Notes under the pieces: generated by a model
The model's database searches: none
The model's input: the letters and a program-made list of their open reading frames with translations, nothing else
What the model was told of the DNA's origin: nothing
Position numbers and translations under genes: made by a program
Assembly (NCBI GenBank): GCA_021776805.1
Contig: JAJFFD010000076.1
Coordinates: 1-59,159 of the forward strand
Source of the DNA: Planctomycetota bacterium
GTDB lineage: Bacteria; Planctomycetota; UBA1135; UBA2386
DNA: 59,159 bases
Direction: 5' to 3'
Shown here: one piece after another, positions 25,666 to 34,707 of the stretch
How the letters are laid out: each line of letters starts with the position of its first letter
How positions within the stretch are numbered: the stretch's first letter is position 1

Positions 25666-28600
25666 ATGGATCCCGAATTCTCCCAAGCTCTGGATGCCGC
25701 TACCTTGCGCCGTGAGACCGCCTCCCTGCGGGCTCTGGCTCGGCAGTTAGTTGGTGATGAGCAAGCCTCCGAAGACCTGGTGCAGGAGGCCTGGCAGCTG
25801 GGTCTGCAGAACAGTCGGCCGCCTCGGACTCTGGCTTGGTTGCGCGGCACCCTGCGAAATCTCGCCCGGCGACATCAGCGTGACCAGTCGCGGCGCCGTC
25901 GGCGGGAGCAGGCATCGGCGGAGGAAGGTTTCGCCGTGCCAGCCGCCGAGCTGGTGGCGCAGGCGGCCATGCAGCGTGATTTGGCCCAGGCCGTCTTCGA
26001 ATTGGAGGAGCCCTATCGCCAGGTTCTGCAGCTGCGGTTCTGGCACGAGGAACCGCCGCGTCGAATCGCGAGCATTCTCGGCCTGCCTCTCGCCACCGTG
26101 AAGACGCGTTTGCAGCGTGCTTTGGGCCAGCTGCGAGGCAGGCTCGACAGTCGCTACGGGGATCGAAGTGTCTGGTCCGCAAGCTTGCTCAGCAGTCTCG
26201 GCATGCGGCTGGATGGTCTGGGATTGCAAACTCCATGGTTCCCCCAGTTGATTCACTTGACGCTGATCATGAAGACCAAGAAGGCGATCCTCTTCCTCCT
26301 CCTGCCCCTGCTGCTGCTTGGCGCATGGGCGCTTGCAGTGATTTTGCCGGGCGAACTGGATTCCTCAGGCGGAGGGTTGGCAGCGCCCGCAGTTTCGCTG
26401 GCGCATGAGCCGGAGAACTTGGCTGTGGACTTGCCTGTGCTGGAAGAGGAGTCCAGTCCCAGTCGATTCCCCGTCGCCGGTTCGGGCGTCGAGACCAAGG
26501 CGGATGACGATCTAATGCTCATCCTCGCTCAGGTCGTGGATGCGGAGAGCGGACTGCCTCTGCCGGATGCCCGCCTCGAGTTCATGCGCCCACTCGAGCC
26601 CGGGGATGCGGCCACTCTGCGCCGGGACTTCGACAAAGAGGGGCGCCTGCGCTGGGACTTGCGCTACGCGGACCGGGAGGGCTTCTCCATGCAAATGGCG
26701 CAGGTTTCTGCGCCGGGGCATGCCAGCTGGCAGCACGAGTTGCCGTACGTGTTGCTTCGGGAGGGGGTGATGGACCTGGGTCGCATCGCTCTCGAGCGGG
26801 GTACAGCGGTCAGCGGTCGGATCTTCCACGCGGATGGTCGACCTCTCCGCCAGGCAGCTCTCATTTTCCATTTGGATGATCAGTTCGGCGGCAGCTTCAT
26901 CCGTCTCTTCACGGCCTCTCGCCTGCTCGGACGCAGCGACCTCGATGGTCGCTTTCGACTCGAAGAGCGTCTACCGGCACCGCGTGCTGGCGCCCACAGC
27001 CTGGTGGCCATCACTGCAGAGGACATGGGTTGGCTGCGTTTCAGCACCGGACGCGGTGAGGAGAAACTCGAGGATCTTCGCCTCATTCTGCAGCCTCGCG
27101 CGGAGATTCGTGTCCAGGTAGTCGATGAGCTTGGCGATCCGGTCGCAGCCGCGCAGGTCTACGCCCTCCCGCAGTTCATGCCCTTGGGCATGCCCGCCGG
27201 CTGGAAAATGGGCGGACGAGCTCGCGTGCCCGCCTTCCCAGAACTGCGTAATCACTTCCAAGGCGAGACTGATTCGCAGGGCATCGCGCGCTTTCCCTTT
27301 CTCACCAGCACTGCGGACATGGAGCTGGGATTCTGGCTTGGCCGAAGCGATGAGGATCCGCCGCCCGGCTATGCGGTTGGCGCGAGCAAGTCGGGCTGGA
27401 CCAGCGCTTGGCTGCAAAATATTCCGAGTTCGGCTGCGGCCCCGGTCGAACTTCGCATGGTCCTACGTCAGCTGGGAGCAGCACGGGTTCAGGGGGTTGT
27501 CCGAGATGTGCAGGGTCGTCCAATGCCTGGGGTGAGGATTGAGGAGTTCGAGGCAGGGCTGTCGACTCAAAGTGATGAGCTCGGCCGCTACCAGCTCGAG
27601 GAGCTGCGGTTCACCGGGGATGTTGCCTGGCTCGAGGCCCGAGCCAAGGGCTTCCTGCCCGAGACTGTCAAAGTGCCCATGCCGATAAGGGGTCAGAAGC
27701 AGGTGGAAGTCGATGTGGTCTTGCGCCGCTTGGCGCCCATCGAGGGTCGGGTTGTTGATCAGGAGGGGCAGCCGGTTCCGGGTGTCTTCATCAACTGCTT
27801 CCAACTCGAGGATGGCAGTGGCAGCTACTCGGACTTGCCCACGGACGAGGCGGGGAGGTTTCGAATCTCCGAGTGCACGGCAGGGCCGGTGTATCTGCTG
27901 CTGGAACCGCCGGCACCCCTGCATCGCTGGGCCGCGCCTTGGTACAGTCGAGCAAGCGCCGGTGATCGGGATCTGCGCATCGTGCTGGCACGGGAGAGGG
28001 AGGCTCCTGCGGAGCTTGAAGTCGATCTCTTCGACCTGCAGAGCGGTGATCCTCTGACCGCCAGTACTGCGCAGCTGTACCGCCTCCCCGCAGGGGATCA
28101 GCCAAGATACATTCGGCCACCGGCTTGCGAACGGCCACATGGCGCGGTTCTCGCCACGGGACTCATACCCGGCCCGTATGTCCTACACGTGCAGAGCACG
28201 AGCGGTGCCATGGCGGATCTCAGCTTTGATGTCCTGCCCGGACAGGAGAAGGTAGAAGCCAGTTTGGGGTTGATGGCACCGGGCTTCCTGCGCGGGCGGT
28301 TGGTGGCGGCTGAAGGCCAGGCCCTTCCGGTGGGTGGTCTCTCGGGCAGTCTCAGTCTCTGGGATCCCCAGCGGGAGATCCCTGATCTGGAGTTGCGTCG
28401 CAGCGAGCAGCGCCTCATCGAGTCTGCAGCTTTCAGCTGGGATGCGGTACCCGCTGGCAAGAGTTTGCTGCTCCGCTGCGTTGCCCCCGGCTGGCACGGG
28501 GAGACTTTGGTCCAAGTGCAATCAGGAGTAGAGACCGAGGTGGAACTGGTCATGCGGCGCAGTGCCGGACTCCTGGTCGATTTGGCGGTTGGCGAAGTCA

Positions 28601-28818
28601 ATGGCGAGCTGCGACTGCGAGTTCGCAAGGCCGATGGTCCCTGGTCGGTCTTGCTCGACGAGATTCTCTATCCCGAGATACGCCGGCCGATCTCACTTCC
28701 CAGTGGCAGTTACCAATGGGAGGCAGAGTTCGAACCTCTGATCCCCGGGCGCATTCGTAATTGGTCCGGGGAGATCCGGGTCAAGGCCACTGCGGCCGTG
28801 TCCATCGAACTGAGGTGA
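25666..28818 (+). CDS. ECF sigma factor fused to membrane helix and long carboxypeptidase-regulatory-like region
   Basis: A 1050-residue fusion. Residues about 16-80 are sigma region 2 (ASEDLVQEAWQLGLQ, RTLAWLRGTLRNLARRHQRD). Residues about 100-160 are region 4 (VFELEEPYRQVLQLRFWHEEPPRRIASILGL, PLATVKTRLQRALGQLRGRL). A transmembrane helix lies at about 206-226 (AILFLLLPLLLLGAWALAV). The remaining roughly 820 residues carry several carboxypeptidase-regulatory-like repeats, for example VQGVVRDVQGRPMPGVRIEE, EGRVVDQEGQPVPGVFINCF and VSGRIFHADGRPLRQAAL. Architecture matches the 3257-5434 protein with a longer outer part and little sequence identity by eye, so the pair look like old paralogs. The stop abuts the convergent BNR gene's stop in a TGATCA palindrome. 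Confidence 0.82.
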   Translation: MDPEFSQALDAATLRRETASLRALARQLVGDEQASEDLVQEAWQLGLQNSRPPRTLAWLRGTLRNLARRHQRDQSRRRRREQASAEEGFAVPAAELVAQAAMQRDLAQAVFELEEPYRQVLQLRFWHEEPPRRIASILGLPLATVKTRLQRALGQLRGRLDSRYGDRSVWSASLLSSLGMRLDGLGLQTPWFPQLIHLTLIMKTKKAILFLLLPLLLLGAWALAVILPGELDSSGGGLAAPAVSLAHEPENLAVDLPVLEEESSPSRFPVAGSGVETKADDDLMLILAQVVDAESGLPLPDARLEFMRPLEPGDAATLRRDFDKEGRLRWDLRYADREGFSMQMAQVSAPGHASWQHELPYVLLREGVMDLGRIALERGTAVSGRIFHADGRPLRQAALIFHLDDQFGGSFIRLFTASRLLGRSDLDGRFRLEERLPAPRAGAHSLVAITAEDMGWLRFSTGRGEEKLEDLRLILQPRAEIRVQVVDELGDPVAAAQVYALPQFMPLGMPAGWKMGGRARVPAFPELRNHFQGETDSQGIARFPFLTSTADMELGFWLGRSDEDPPPGYAVGASKSGWTSAWLQNIPSSAAAPVELRMVLRQLGAARVQGVVRDVQGRPMPGVRIEEFEAGLSTQSDELGRYQLEELRFTGDVAWLEARAKGFLPETVKVPMPIRGQKQVEVDVVLRRLAPIEGRVVDQEGQPVPGVFINCFQLEDGSGSYSDLPTDEAGRFRISECTAGPVYLLLEPPAPLHRWAAPWYSRASAGDRDLRIVLAREREAPAELEVDLFDLQSGDPLTASTAQLYRLPAGDQPRYIRPPACERPHGAVLATGLIPGPYVLHVQSTSGAMADLSFDVLPGQEKVEASLGLMAPGFLRGRLVAAEGQALPVGGLSGSLSLWDPQREIPDLELRRSEQRLIESAAFSWDAVPAGKSLLLRCVAPGWHGETLVQVQSGVETEVELVMRRSAGLLVDLAVGEVNGELRLRVRKADGPWSVLLDEILYPEIRRPISLPSGSYQWEAEFEPLIPGRIRNWSGEIRVKATAAVSIELR

Positions 28819-31545
28819 TCAGCGCCCGAGGGGAGGGTGCATGCGGAAGACCTTCTCCACCCGCCGTTCGCCGTGCTGAATGCGCAGCAGGTACTGGCCA
28901 GGCGCCGCTGCCGGGCCACTGGCCCGTCCGCGGCCACCGCCACCTGCGAAGAGGGCGGCGAAACCGCCGCGGCCACCTCGGGCGCGGGCCATGACCACCT
29001 CGTGGAGTCCGGCCTCGTTTTCGCCGCGCTTGCTGAAGACCTGCTCACCCTTGGCATTGAAGACCTTGATATCCACCGCCTCGTCGCTGTCCTGACTCAG
29101 GTAGTAGCGGAAGATCGGATTCTGCTCGGCGCGATCGGCGCGCCAACCGGCTGCTGCCTGGTAGCGGATCGTTGGGAAGCTGCTACCTGGAGTGTGTCCG
29201 TCCCGGGCTGGGAAGACATGGAAAGCTTGGCTGAGAATCTGTGGGTTCATGTCCGCGAGCGCAGCGATGTCCAGGATGTAGAAGCCGCGACCATGAGTGC
29301 CGATGACCAGGTCGTCCTCCCGCGGGTGCACGAGGAGATCGTGCACCGGGTTTGTGGGGAGATTGCCCCCGAGCTCGTGCCAATTGCCTCCGGAATCCAC
29401 GGAGACCATGACGCGGAACTCGGTGCCAACGAAGAGGACCGAAGGGTTGCGAGGGTGCTCGCGAACAACGTTGATGGGTTCTTGGGGGAGATTGTTGGCG
29501 ATGGAGCGGAAGCTCTCACCGGCGTCGCTAGTCATGTAGAGGAAGGGCTGCCGGATGTCCTCACGGTAGCCGGTGAAGGCTATGTAGGCTGTATCCGCGT
29601 CGCTGGCTGAGGCCTCGACGCGACTGACCCAGAGTGCTGGGGGTAGGTCGGGGAAGCGCGCGGAAAGATCGGTCCAGCGTCCACCGCCGTTGCGACTGGT
29701 CCAGACCTTGCCGTCATCGGTGCCCACCCAGAGCAGGTTCCGCTGCAGAGCGGATTCGGCGATGCTGGTAATCGTGCAATGCGGCACGTTGCCCTTGATC
29801 TTCTCTGGATCAGCGGTGCTCAGGTCCGGACTGATAGTTTCCCAGAGATCGCCGCGGTTGACGGAGCGGTGCAGGTACTGGCTGCCGAAGTAGACCGTGC
29901 TCGAATTGTGGGGCGAGATGAGGATGGGGGAGCTCCAGTTGAAACGCAGGGCTGGGCTGCCTTTTTCGGCGCTGGGTCTGATCCGCGTATTGCTGCCGGT
30001 CTTGAGATCGATGCGGCTGATGTTTCCGAACTGACTTTCGCTGTAAATCACGTCCGGGTCGCTGGGGTCGACTTGGACATAGAAGCCGTCGCCGCCATTG
30101 ATGCGGAATGCATCCCGATTGCGCAAGGAGTCACCGGTCACGGATCGCGAGGGGATCCCCCAGGATCCGTTGTCCTGGGTGCCGCCGTAGACTGTGTAGG
30201 GCTGCCGATTATCCACGGCCACCGTGTAGAACTGGGCGAGGGGGAGATCGTCGTGGTAGATCCAGCTCCCGCCACCGTCCCAGGTTTCGCCCAGGCCGCC
30301 ATCATTGCCGAGCAGTGCATGGTCCGGATTGCTCGGATCGAGCCAGAGGGCGTGGTTGTCAACGTGCAGGCCGCTGCCATAGCTGGCGTCCCAGGTCTTG
30401 CCCGCATCCCGCGAGCGTGCCACTCGCATGCCGATGACGTAGACGACATTGGAACTCTTCGGATCGACGCGTACCTGGCCGTAGTAATAGTGTGGGCTGC
30501 CACCGACAGGCTCGCTGTTCATCTTCGTCCAGCTCTCGCCATGGTCCTCGCTGCGGTAGAGTTCGCCGCCGACGCTGCGGCGCCGGGCAACTCGATCCTG
30601 AGCTTCCACGTCGTTCTCGGGCGCCGAGTCCTTGCCGCCATTGTTGGCGGCTTCGGTGGCGCGGCGTGCTGGTGGCCGCCGCTCGGCCGCTGCGGGATTG
30701 ACGTTCTCGATGAGGGCATAGACCACCCGCGGTTCCTGCGGCGAGATGGCCAGGCCGATGCGTCCGATCTGGCCGCTGGGAAGATTCTTGTCCAGCTTCT
30801 CCCAGTTGTCGCCACCGTCGCTGGTCTTGTAGATCCCAGAACCAGGGCCGTACTCGTAGAAGTGATGCGCCCGACGCCGTCGTTCATAGGCTGCGGCGTA
30901 CAGAATCTTGGGATTCTCCGGATCCATGGCCAGGTCGACGAAGCCCACATCCTCGCTGATGAACTTCACCAATTCCCAGCTGCTGCCGCCGTCTTGGCTG
31001 CGGTACAGGCCACGTTCCTGGTTGCTCTTGTAGAGGGCGCCCAGGGCGGCCACATAGACCAGGTCAGGATTCTCGGGGTGCACCAGAATGCGACCGATGT
31101 GTTCCGTGCCCTCGAGACCGACATGCTCCCAGGACTTGCCCGCGTTCGTCGACTTGTAGACGCCGTTGCCCCAGTACGAGCTGCGTTGGTTGTTGGCCTC
31201 ACCGCTGCCCAGATAGAGCACCTGAGAGTCGGAGGGGGCGATCGCAATATCCCCGATTGAGATGACGGCTTCTTTTTCGAAGACGGCTTCGAAGCTAGTG
31301 CCGTCGTTGATCGTCTTCCACAATCCGCCGCTGCCCGAAGCGACGTAGTAGGTGCTCGGGTTGTCGGCAACTGCTTCGATGTCGACTACCCGGCCGCTGA
31401 AGGTGCTCGGTCCGATCGACCGCCACTTCATCTGGGCGAAGACGTTGTTGCGCAGGAACTCCGAGTCCTGTTGGCCATGGAGGTCCGCTGTAGACAGGAG
31501 GCAAAGCAGGCCGCTGGTAACGATGGTCGTCCTCAGGTTCTTCAT
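28819..31545 (-). CDS. Exported BNR/sortilin-like beta-propeller protein
   Basis: A 908-residue exported protein with signal peptide (TSGLLCLLSTADLHGQ). The body is made of BNR/Asp-box repeats with the S-x-D-x-G-x-(S/T)-W pattern: KSTNAGKSWEHVG, RSQDGGSSWELV, KTSDGGDNWEKLD, RSEDHGESWTKM, TSRNGGGRWTDL, VSVDSGGNWHELG. This fits the VPS10/sortilin or xyloglucanase-like ten-bladed propellers often misnamed glycosyl hydrolases; I see no catalytic residues that prove hydrolysis. A Gly/Arg-rich linker near the C-terminus (RARGGRGGFAALFAG) precedes a short C-terminal beta segment. Start ATG has a strong GAGGAGG Shine-Dalgarno inside the end of the upstream paralog, 3 nt away. The pair is translationally coupled. 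Confidence 0.85.
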   Translation of the reverse strand: MKNLRTTIVTSGLLCLLSTADLHGQQDSEFLRNNVFAQMKWRSIGPSTFSGRVVDIEAVADNPSTYYVASGSGGLWKTINDGTSFEAVFEKEAVISIGDIAIAPSDSQVLYLGSGEANNQRSSYWGNGVYKSTNAGKSWEHVGLEGTEHIGRILVHPENPDLVYVAALGALYKSNQERGLYRSQDGGSSWELVKFISEDVGFVDLAMDPENPKILYAAAYERRRRAHHFYEYGPGSGIYKTSDGGDNWEKLDKNLPSGQIGRIGLAISPQEPRVVYALIENVNPAAAERRPPARRATEAANNGGKDSAPENDVEAQDRVARRRSVGGELYRSEDHGESWTKMNSEPVGGSPHYYYGQVRVDPKSSNVVYVIGMRVARSRDAGKTWDASYGSGLHVDNHALWLDPSNPDHALLGNDGGLGETWDGGGSWIYHDDLPLAQFYTVAVDNRQPYTVYGGTQDNGSWGIPSRSVTGDSLRNRDAFRINGGDGFYVQVDPSDPDVIYSESQFGNISRIDLKTGSNTRIRPSAEKGSPALRFNWSSPILISPHNSSTVYFGSQYLHRSVNRGDLWETISPDLSTADPEKIKGNVPHCTITSIAESALQRNLLWVGTDDGKVWTSRNGGGRWTDLSARFPDLPPALWVSRVEASASDADTAYIAFTGYREDIRQPFLYMTSDAGESFRSIANNLPQEPINVVREHPRNPSVLFVGTEFRVMVSVDSGGNWHELGGNLPTNPVHDLLVHPREDDLVIGTHGRGFYILDIAALADMNPQILSQAFHVFPARDGHTPGSSFPTIRYQAAAGWRADRAEQNPIFRYYLSQDSDEAVDIKVFNAKGEQVFSKRGENEAGLHEVVMARARGGRGGFAALFAGGGGRGRASGPAAAPGQYLLRIQHGERRVEKVFRMHPPLGR

Positions 31546-31548
31546 GGC

Positions 31549-34500
31549 TCAGTTCCTCCTCGCTGCAGGGCGAGAGTAGCCGGCTGGGTGCGTGCTTGTG
31601 CGGCGTTGCAGGGGTGATTCACCGTCCAGTGGGTCTGCTTCCAAGAGCAGGGCCTGAACTCGAGTCTCGCCGCCATGCTGCATGCGAACCGAGTAGTTGC
31701 CGGCTGGAGCTTGTCGCCCGCCGAAGCCGCCGCGGCGGCCACGCCCGCGAGCCGCGCGATTGCCCTCGGGGCTGGCGATGCGCCCGTTCCACTGCAGAGC
31801 CTGCAGCCCCGCAACTGGCTCACCGGTAAGTTTGGCGATCTGCTTGCCGGAGATATCGTGCACGGTTACTTCCGGCGCTGCCTCAGGTGCCGTACGCAGA
31901 TAGATGTAGATTGCGATACCCGGTGGGGGATTGGGCGCTGTCCAGGTGTCGTGACCTTGGATGCCGCGCCGCATGCTGCGCCAAACTGTGAGCCGATCCG
32001 GTTCAAAGAGGTGAGCATCCGACTGGGCGATGGCTTTGGTCATCTGCGCTAATGGGCTGATGTCCAAGAGCCAGATACCGCGGCCATGAGTCGCAGCGAT
32101 GAGCTCACCTTCGCGTAGTTGAATGTCCAAGTCTCTGACCGCCAGGTTGGGCAGGCCAGAGCCCAGCTTGAACCAGGCCTCGCCACGGTCCAGGCTCACA
32201 TAGCTGCCAAACTCGGTGCCCAGGAAGAGTAGGTCACCACTGGGGCCGCGGGGGTACTCGCGGAGTACATGGACCGGAGTCTCCGGGAGGTTCGCGAGCA
32301 GAGACTTCCAGGTATTGCCGCGATCCTCAGAGACAAAGACATAGGTGGATAGATCGTCGGAGCGATGGCCATCGAAGGTGATGTACAGCCGGTCTTCTTG
32401 GTGGCTAGAGGGCTCGATATGGCTGACGTAGCGTGGGCCGGGCATCCCCAAGACCTTCTCGTGCAGGGCAGTCCAATTTTCGCCGGCGTCTTCCGAGCGC
32501 CAAAGGGCGCCGTCGTCGGTGCCCACATAGAGCAGGCCCTCCACCAGCGGAGATTCGGCGAAGGCGGTTGCGCTGCCACGATCGCTGCGGCCGAGCTCAG
32601 GCGAAATGATGCTGCTGCTCCCACCTCGATTCAGGGAGCGACAGGCGACGTTGCCTGCGTAGTACAGGATGCGCGAATTGTGCGGCGAGAGGAAGAAGGG
32701 CGTGTCCCAGTTAAAGCGCGTGCCACTCGGCTTGCTGATCCGCCCTCTGCTTCTACCGCCGGCCATGTCGACCCTCCCCATACCACCATTTTGGCTGGTT
32801 GCGAAAACCACACTCGGGTCCTCGGGATCGATGCGCGCGCGGAAGCCGTCTCCACCGAAGATGGTGACCCAGTCGTCGATGCTGGTCCCTTCTGCATAGC
32901 GTGTGCGTGAGGGACCGCCCCAAGTGCCGTTGTCTTGCAGCCCACCGTAGATGCGGTAGGGGTGGGAGTTGTCTGCGTTGGCGTGATAGAACTGCCCGGC
33001 CACGAAGTTGTTCATGGCGCGCCAGGTCTTGCAGCGGTCATAGGTCTCGTAGAGTCCGCCGTCCGATCCGAGTAGCAGGTGATCCGAGTTGCGTGGGTCG
33101 ACCCAGACCGCGTGGAAGTCCGAGTGAATGCCTGCTTGAACTGTCCTGAAGGACTCGCCGCCGTCTTCGCTGGCATAGAAGGCGACTCCACAGGAATAGA
33201 TGTTCTCTGCGTCCTGCGGGTCCAGAGCTATGACGCTGTAGTAGAAGGGCCGCTCGGTGAGGCTGTTGATCCGTTGCCAGGTCTCCCCCTGGTCATCGGA
33301 GCGGAAGATGCCGCCGGTCTCGAAGCCGTCTTCCCCTTGCGCGCTCTGGACGTTCGGATTCTGCCCGCCGAGTCGTCCTGAGTATGGACCGCTCTGATTC
33401 TCTGCGGCTGCTTCGCGTTTGCCAAAGGTCAGTTTGACCGTCTTGCTGATCCCATCGCGGTTGTAGCTGATGTCGGTCTCGCTGCCGCCCTTGGCCTTGC
33501 CCACGTGACTGCTCAAGTCGGTGTACTTGCTGATGGTCTGATCGCCGATCTTCGTGATCAGGTCGCCGGGGGAGAGGCCGGCCTCGTCACCGGGGCCGCC
33601 AGGCGTCACCAGAGTCAGCTTGGCGCCGCCTTCCCCATCCTGGCCGCTGATGCCCATGTAGGCGTCGCCACGCTTGTTGGACTTCTTGACCCGTTCGTTG
33701 CCGGTTGCCCAGCCGTTGCGCTCGGTTTCGATGATCGCGAAGAGACTGCCATTCGGGTGCAGGTTCAGACCCGTGCGTCCCCACTTGACCGTTGGCAGAC
33801 CCTTATCGAGTCTCTGCCAATTGTCGCCGCCATCGTCGCTGCGATAGAGACCTGAGCTGGCGCTGAAGCGCACAGCTGGATCATTGCTATCGAATCCGTC
33901 ACGCATGCGCTCGTACATCGCCGCATAGACTCGCTGCGGGTTCGCCGGGTCGATGCGCACATCGATGCAGCCGGTTTTGTCATCGATGTAGAGGACCTTC
34001 TCCCAAGTCTTGCCGCCGTCCTTGCTGCGAAAGACCCCGCGGTCCGGATTGTGTCCCCAGAGTCTGCCGAGAGCGGCGACGTAGATAAGGTCCGATTGCT
34101 GAGGATGGATGGCGATATGACCGATCTGAAAGGTCTCCCGCAGCCCCATGTGGGAGAAAGTCTTGCCGCCGTCGGTCGACTTGTAGACGCCGTCTCCCCA
34201 GCTTACCGAGTTGCGCGCATTCTCCTCGCCAGTCCCGACCCAGACGATGTCCGAGTTCGAGGGGGCGACCGCGACGTCACCGATGGAGATCGTGGATTGG
34301 TTCTGAAAGAGGGCTTCCCAGGTTGTGCCCGCGTTCATGGTCTTCAGCAGACCACCGCCGGCGGTTGCCACGTACCAGGTGCTGTACTTGGGAGCGACGA
34401 TCTCCAGGTCCGTGATGCGTCCACCCATGTTTGCCGGGCCGAGCATGCGCCATTGCAGGGCGCGGACTTGGTTGGCGTCAAAGCTCGCCGCGGATTGCTC

Positions 34501-34563
34501 CGCTTCCTGGGCGGCGAGGCTGGAGGTGAACAGAAGGAGGGAGAGAATGGGGAGGCTGCGCAT
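31549..34563 (-). CDS. Exported BNR/sortilin-like beta-propeller protein with inserted PDZ domain
   Basis: About 1004 residues from ATG at 34563, chosen for the AAGGGAA Shine-Dalgarno and the signal peptide that begins there (MRSLPILSLLLFTSSLAAQ). It is a paralog of the next gene, with the same order of BNR blades (KSTDGGKTFSHMG, RSKDGGKTWEKV, RSDDGGDNWQRLD, RSDDQGETWQRI, RSEDAGENWTAL, VSEDRGNTWKSL). A PDZ domain is inserted at about residues 301-382 (AYMGISGQDG, GGPGDEAGLSPGDLITKIGDQTI, VGKAKGGSETDISYNRDG), a feature lacking in the downstream copy. The C-terminus again has an Arg/Gly-rich segment (RGRGRRGGFGGRQ). Extracytoplasmic protein binding or processing is likely; the substrate is unknown. 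Confidence 0.85.
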   Translation of the reverse strand: MRSLPILSLLLFTSSLAAQEAEQSAASFDANQVRALQWRMLGPANMGGRITDLEIVAPKYSTWYVATAGGGLLKTMNAGTTWEALFQNQSTISIGDVAVAPSNSDIVWVGTGEENARNSVSWGDGVYKSTDGGKTFSHMGLRETFQIGHIAIHPQQSDLIYVAALGRLWGHNPDRGVFRSKDGGKTWEKVLYIDDKTGCIDVRIDPANPQRVYAAMYERMRDGFDSNDPAVRFSASSGLYRSDDGGDNWQRLDKGLPTVKWGRTGLNLHPNGSLFAIIETERNGWATGNERVKKSNKRGDAYMGISGQDGEGGAKLTLVTPGGPGDEAGLSPGDLITKIGDQTISKYTDLSSHVGKAKGGSETDISYNRDGISKTVKLTFGKREAAAENQSGPYSGRLGGQNPNVQSAQGEDGFETGGIFRSDDQGETWQRINSLTERPFYYSVIALDPQDAENIYSCGVAFYASEDGGESFRTVQAGIHSDFHAVWVDPRNSDHLLLGSDGGLYETYDRCKTWRAMNNFVAGQFYHANADNSHPYRIYGGLQDNGTWGGPSRTRYAEGTSIDDWVTIFGGDGFRARIDPEDPSVVFATSQNGGMGRVDMAGGRSRGRISKPSGTRFNWDTPFFLSPHNSRILYYAGNVACRSLNRGGSSSIISPELGRSDRGSATAFAESPLVEGLLYVGTDDGALWRSEDAGENWTALHEKVLGMPGPRYVSHIEPSSHQEDRLYITFDGHRSDDLSTYVFVSEDRGNTWKSLLANLPETPVHVLREYPRGPSGDLLFLGTEFGSYVSLDRGEAWFKLGSGLPNLAVRDLDIQLREGELIAATHGRGIWLLDISPLAQMTKAIAQSDAHLFEPDRLTVWRSMRRGIQGHDTWTAPNPPPGIAIYIYLRTAPEAAPEVTVHDISGKQIAKLTGEPVAGLQALQWNGRIASPEGNRAARGRGRRGGFGGRQAPAGNYSVRMQHGGETRVQALLLEADPLDGESPLQRRTSTHPAGYSRPAARRN

Positions 34564-34591
34564 GGTTCCCTTCCGAACTGGGGGCTCTTGG

Positions 34592-34612
34592 GAGCGGGCG
34601 GGGGACCCGCTC
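34592..34612 (-). other. 7-bp GC hairpin upstream of the BNR/PDZ gene
   Basis: GAGCGGG and CCCGCTC separated by 7 nt form a perfect stem in the 144-nt gap between the AhpD-like gene and the BNR pair. There is no T-run on either side, so it may be a transcript-stabilising or rho-related structure rather than an intrinsic terminator. Function not inferable. Confidence 0.3.
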
Positions 34613-34707
34613 GGGCCAGCATACGCCAAGTCCGGGCAAGGTGTTGGGCCGCTTTCCAGGCTCCGGAGGGCCGTATCAGGCATGTATCCGTGCTTGCTGG
34701 CGCCGCG

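Noticed and set aside
29779..31260. 493-aa plus-strand ORF inside the BNR gene
   Set aside because: Antisense to repeated BNR blades, Ala/Val/Asp-rich, no motif or ribosome-binding site.
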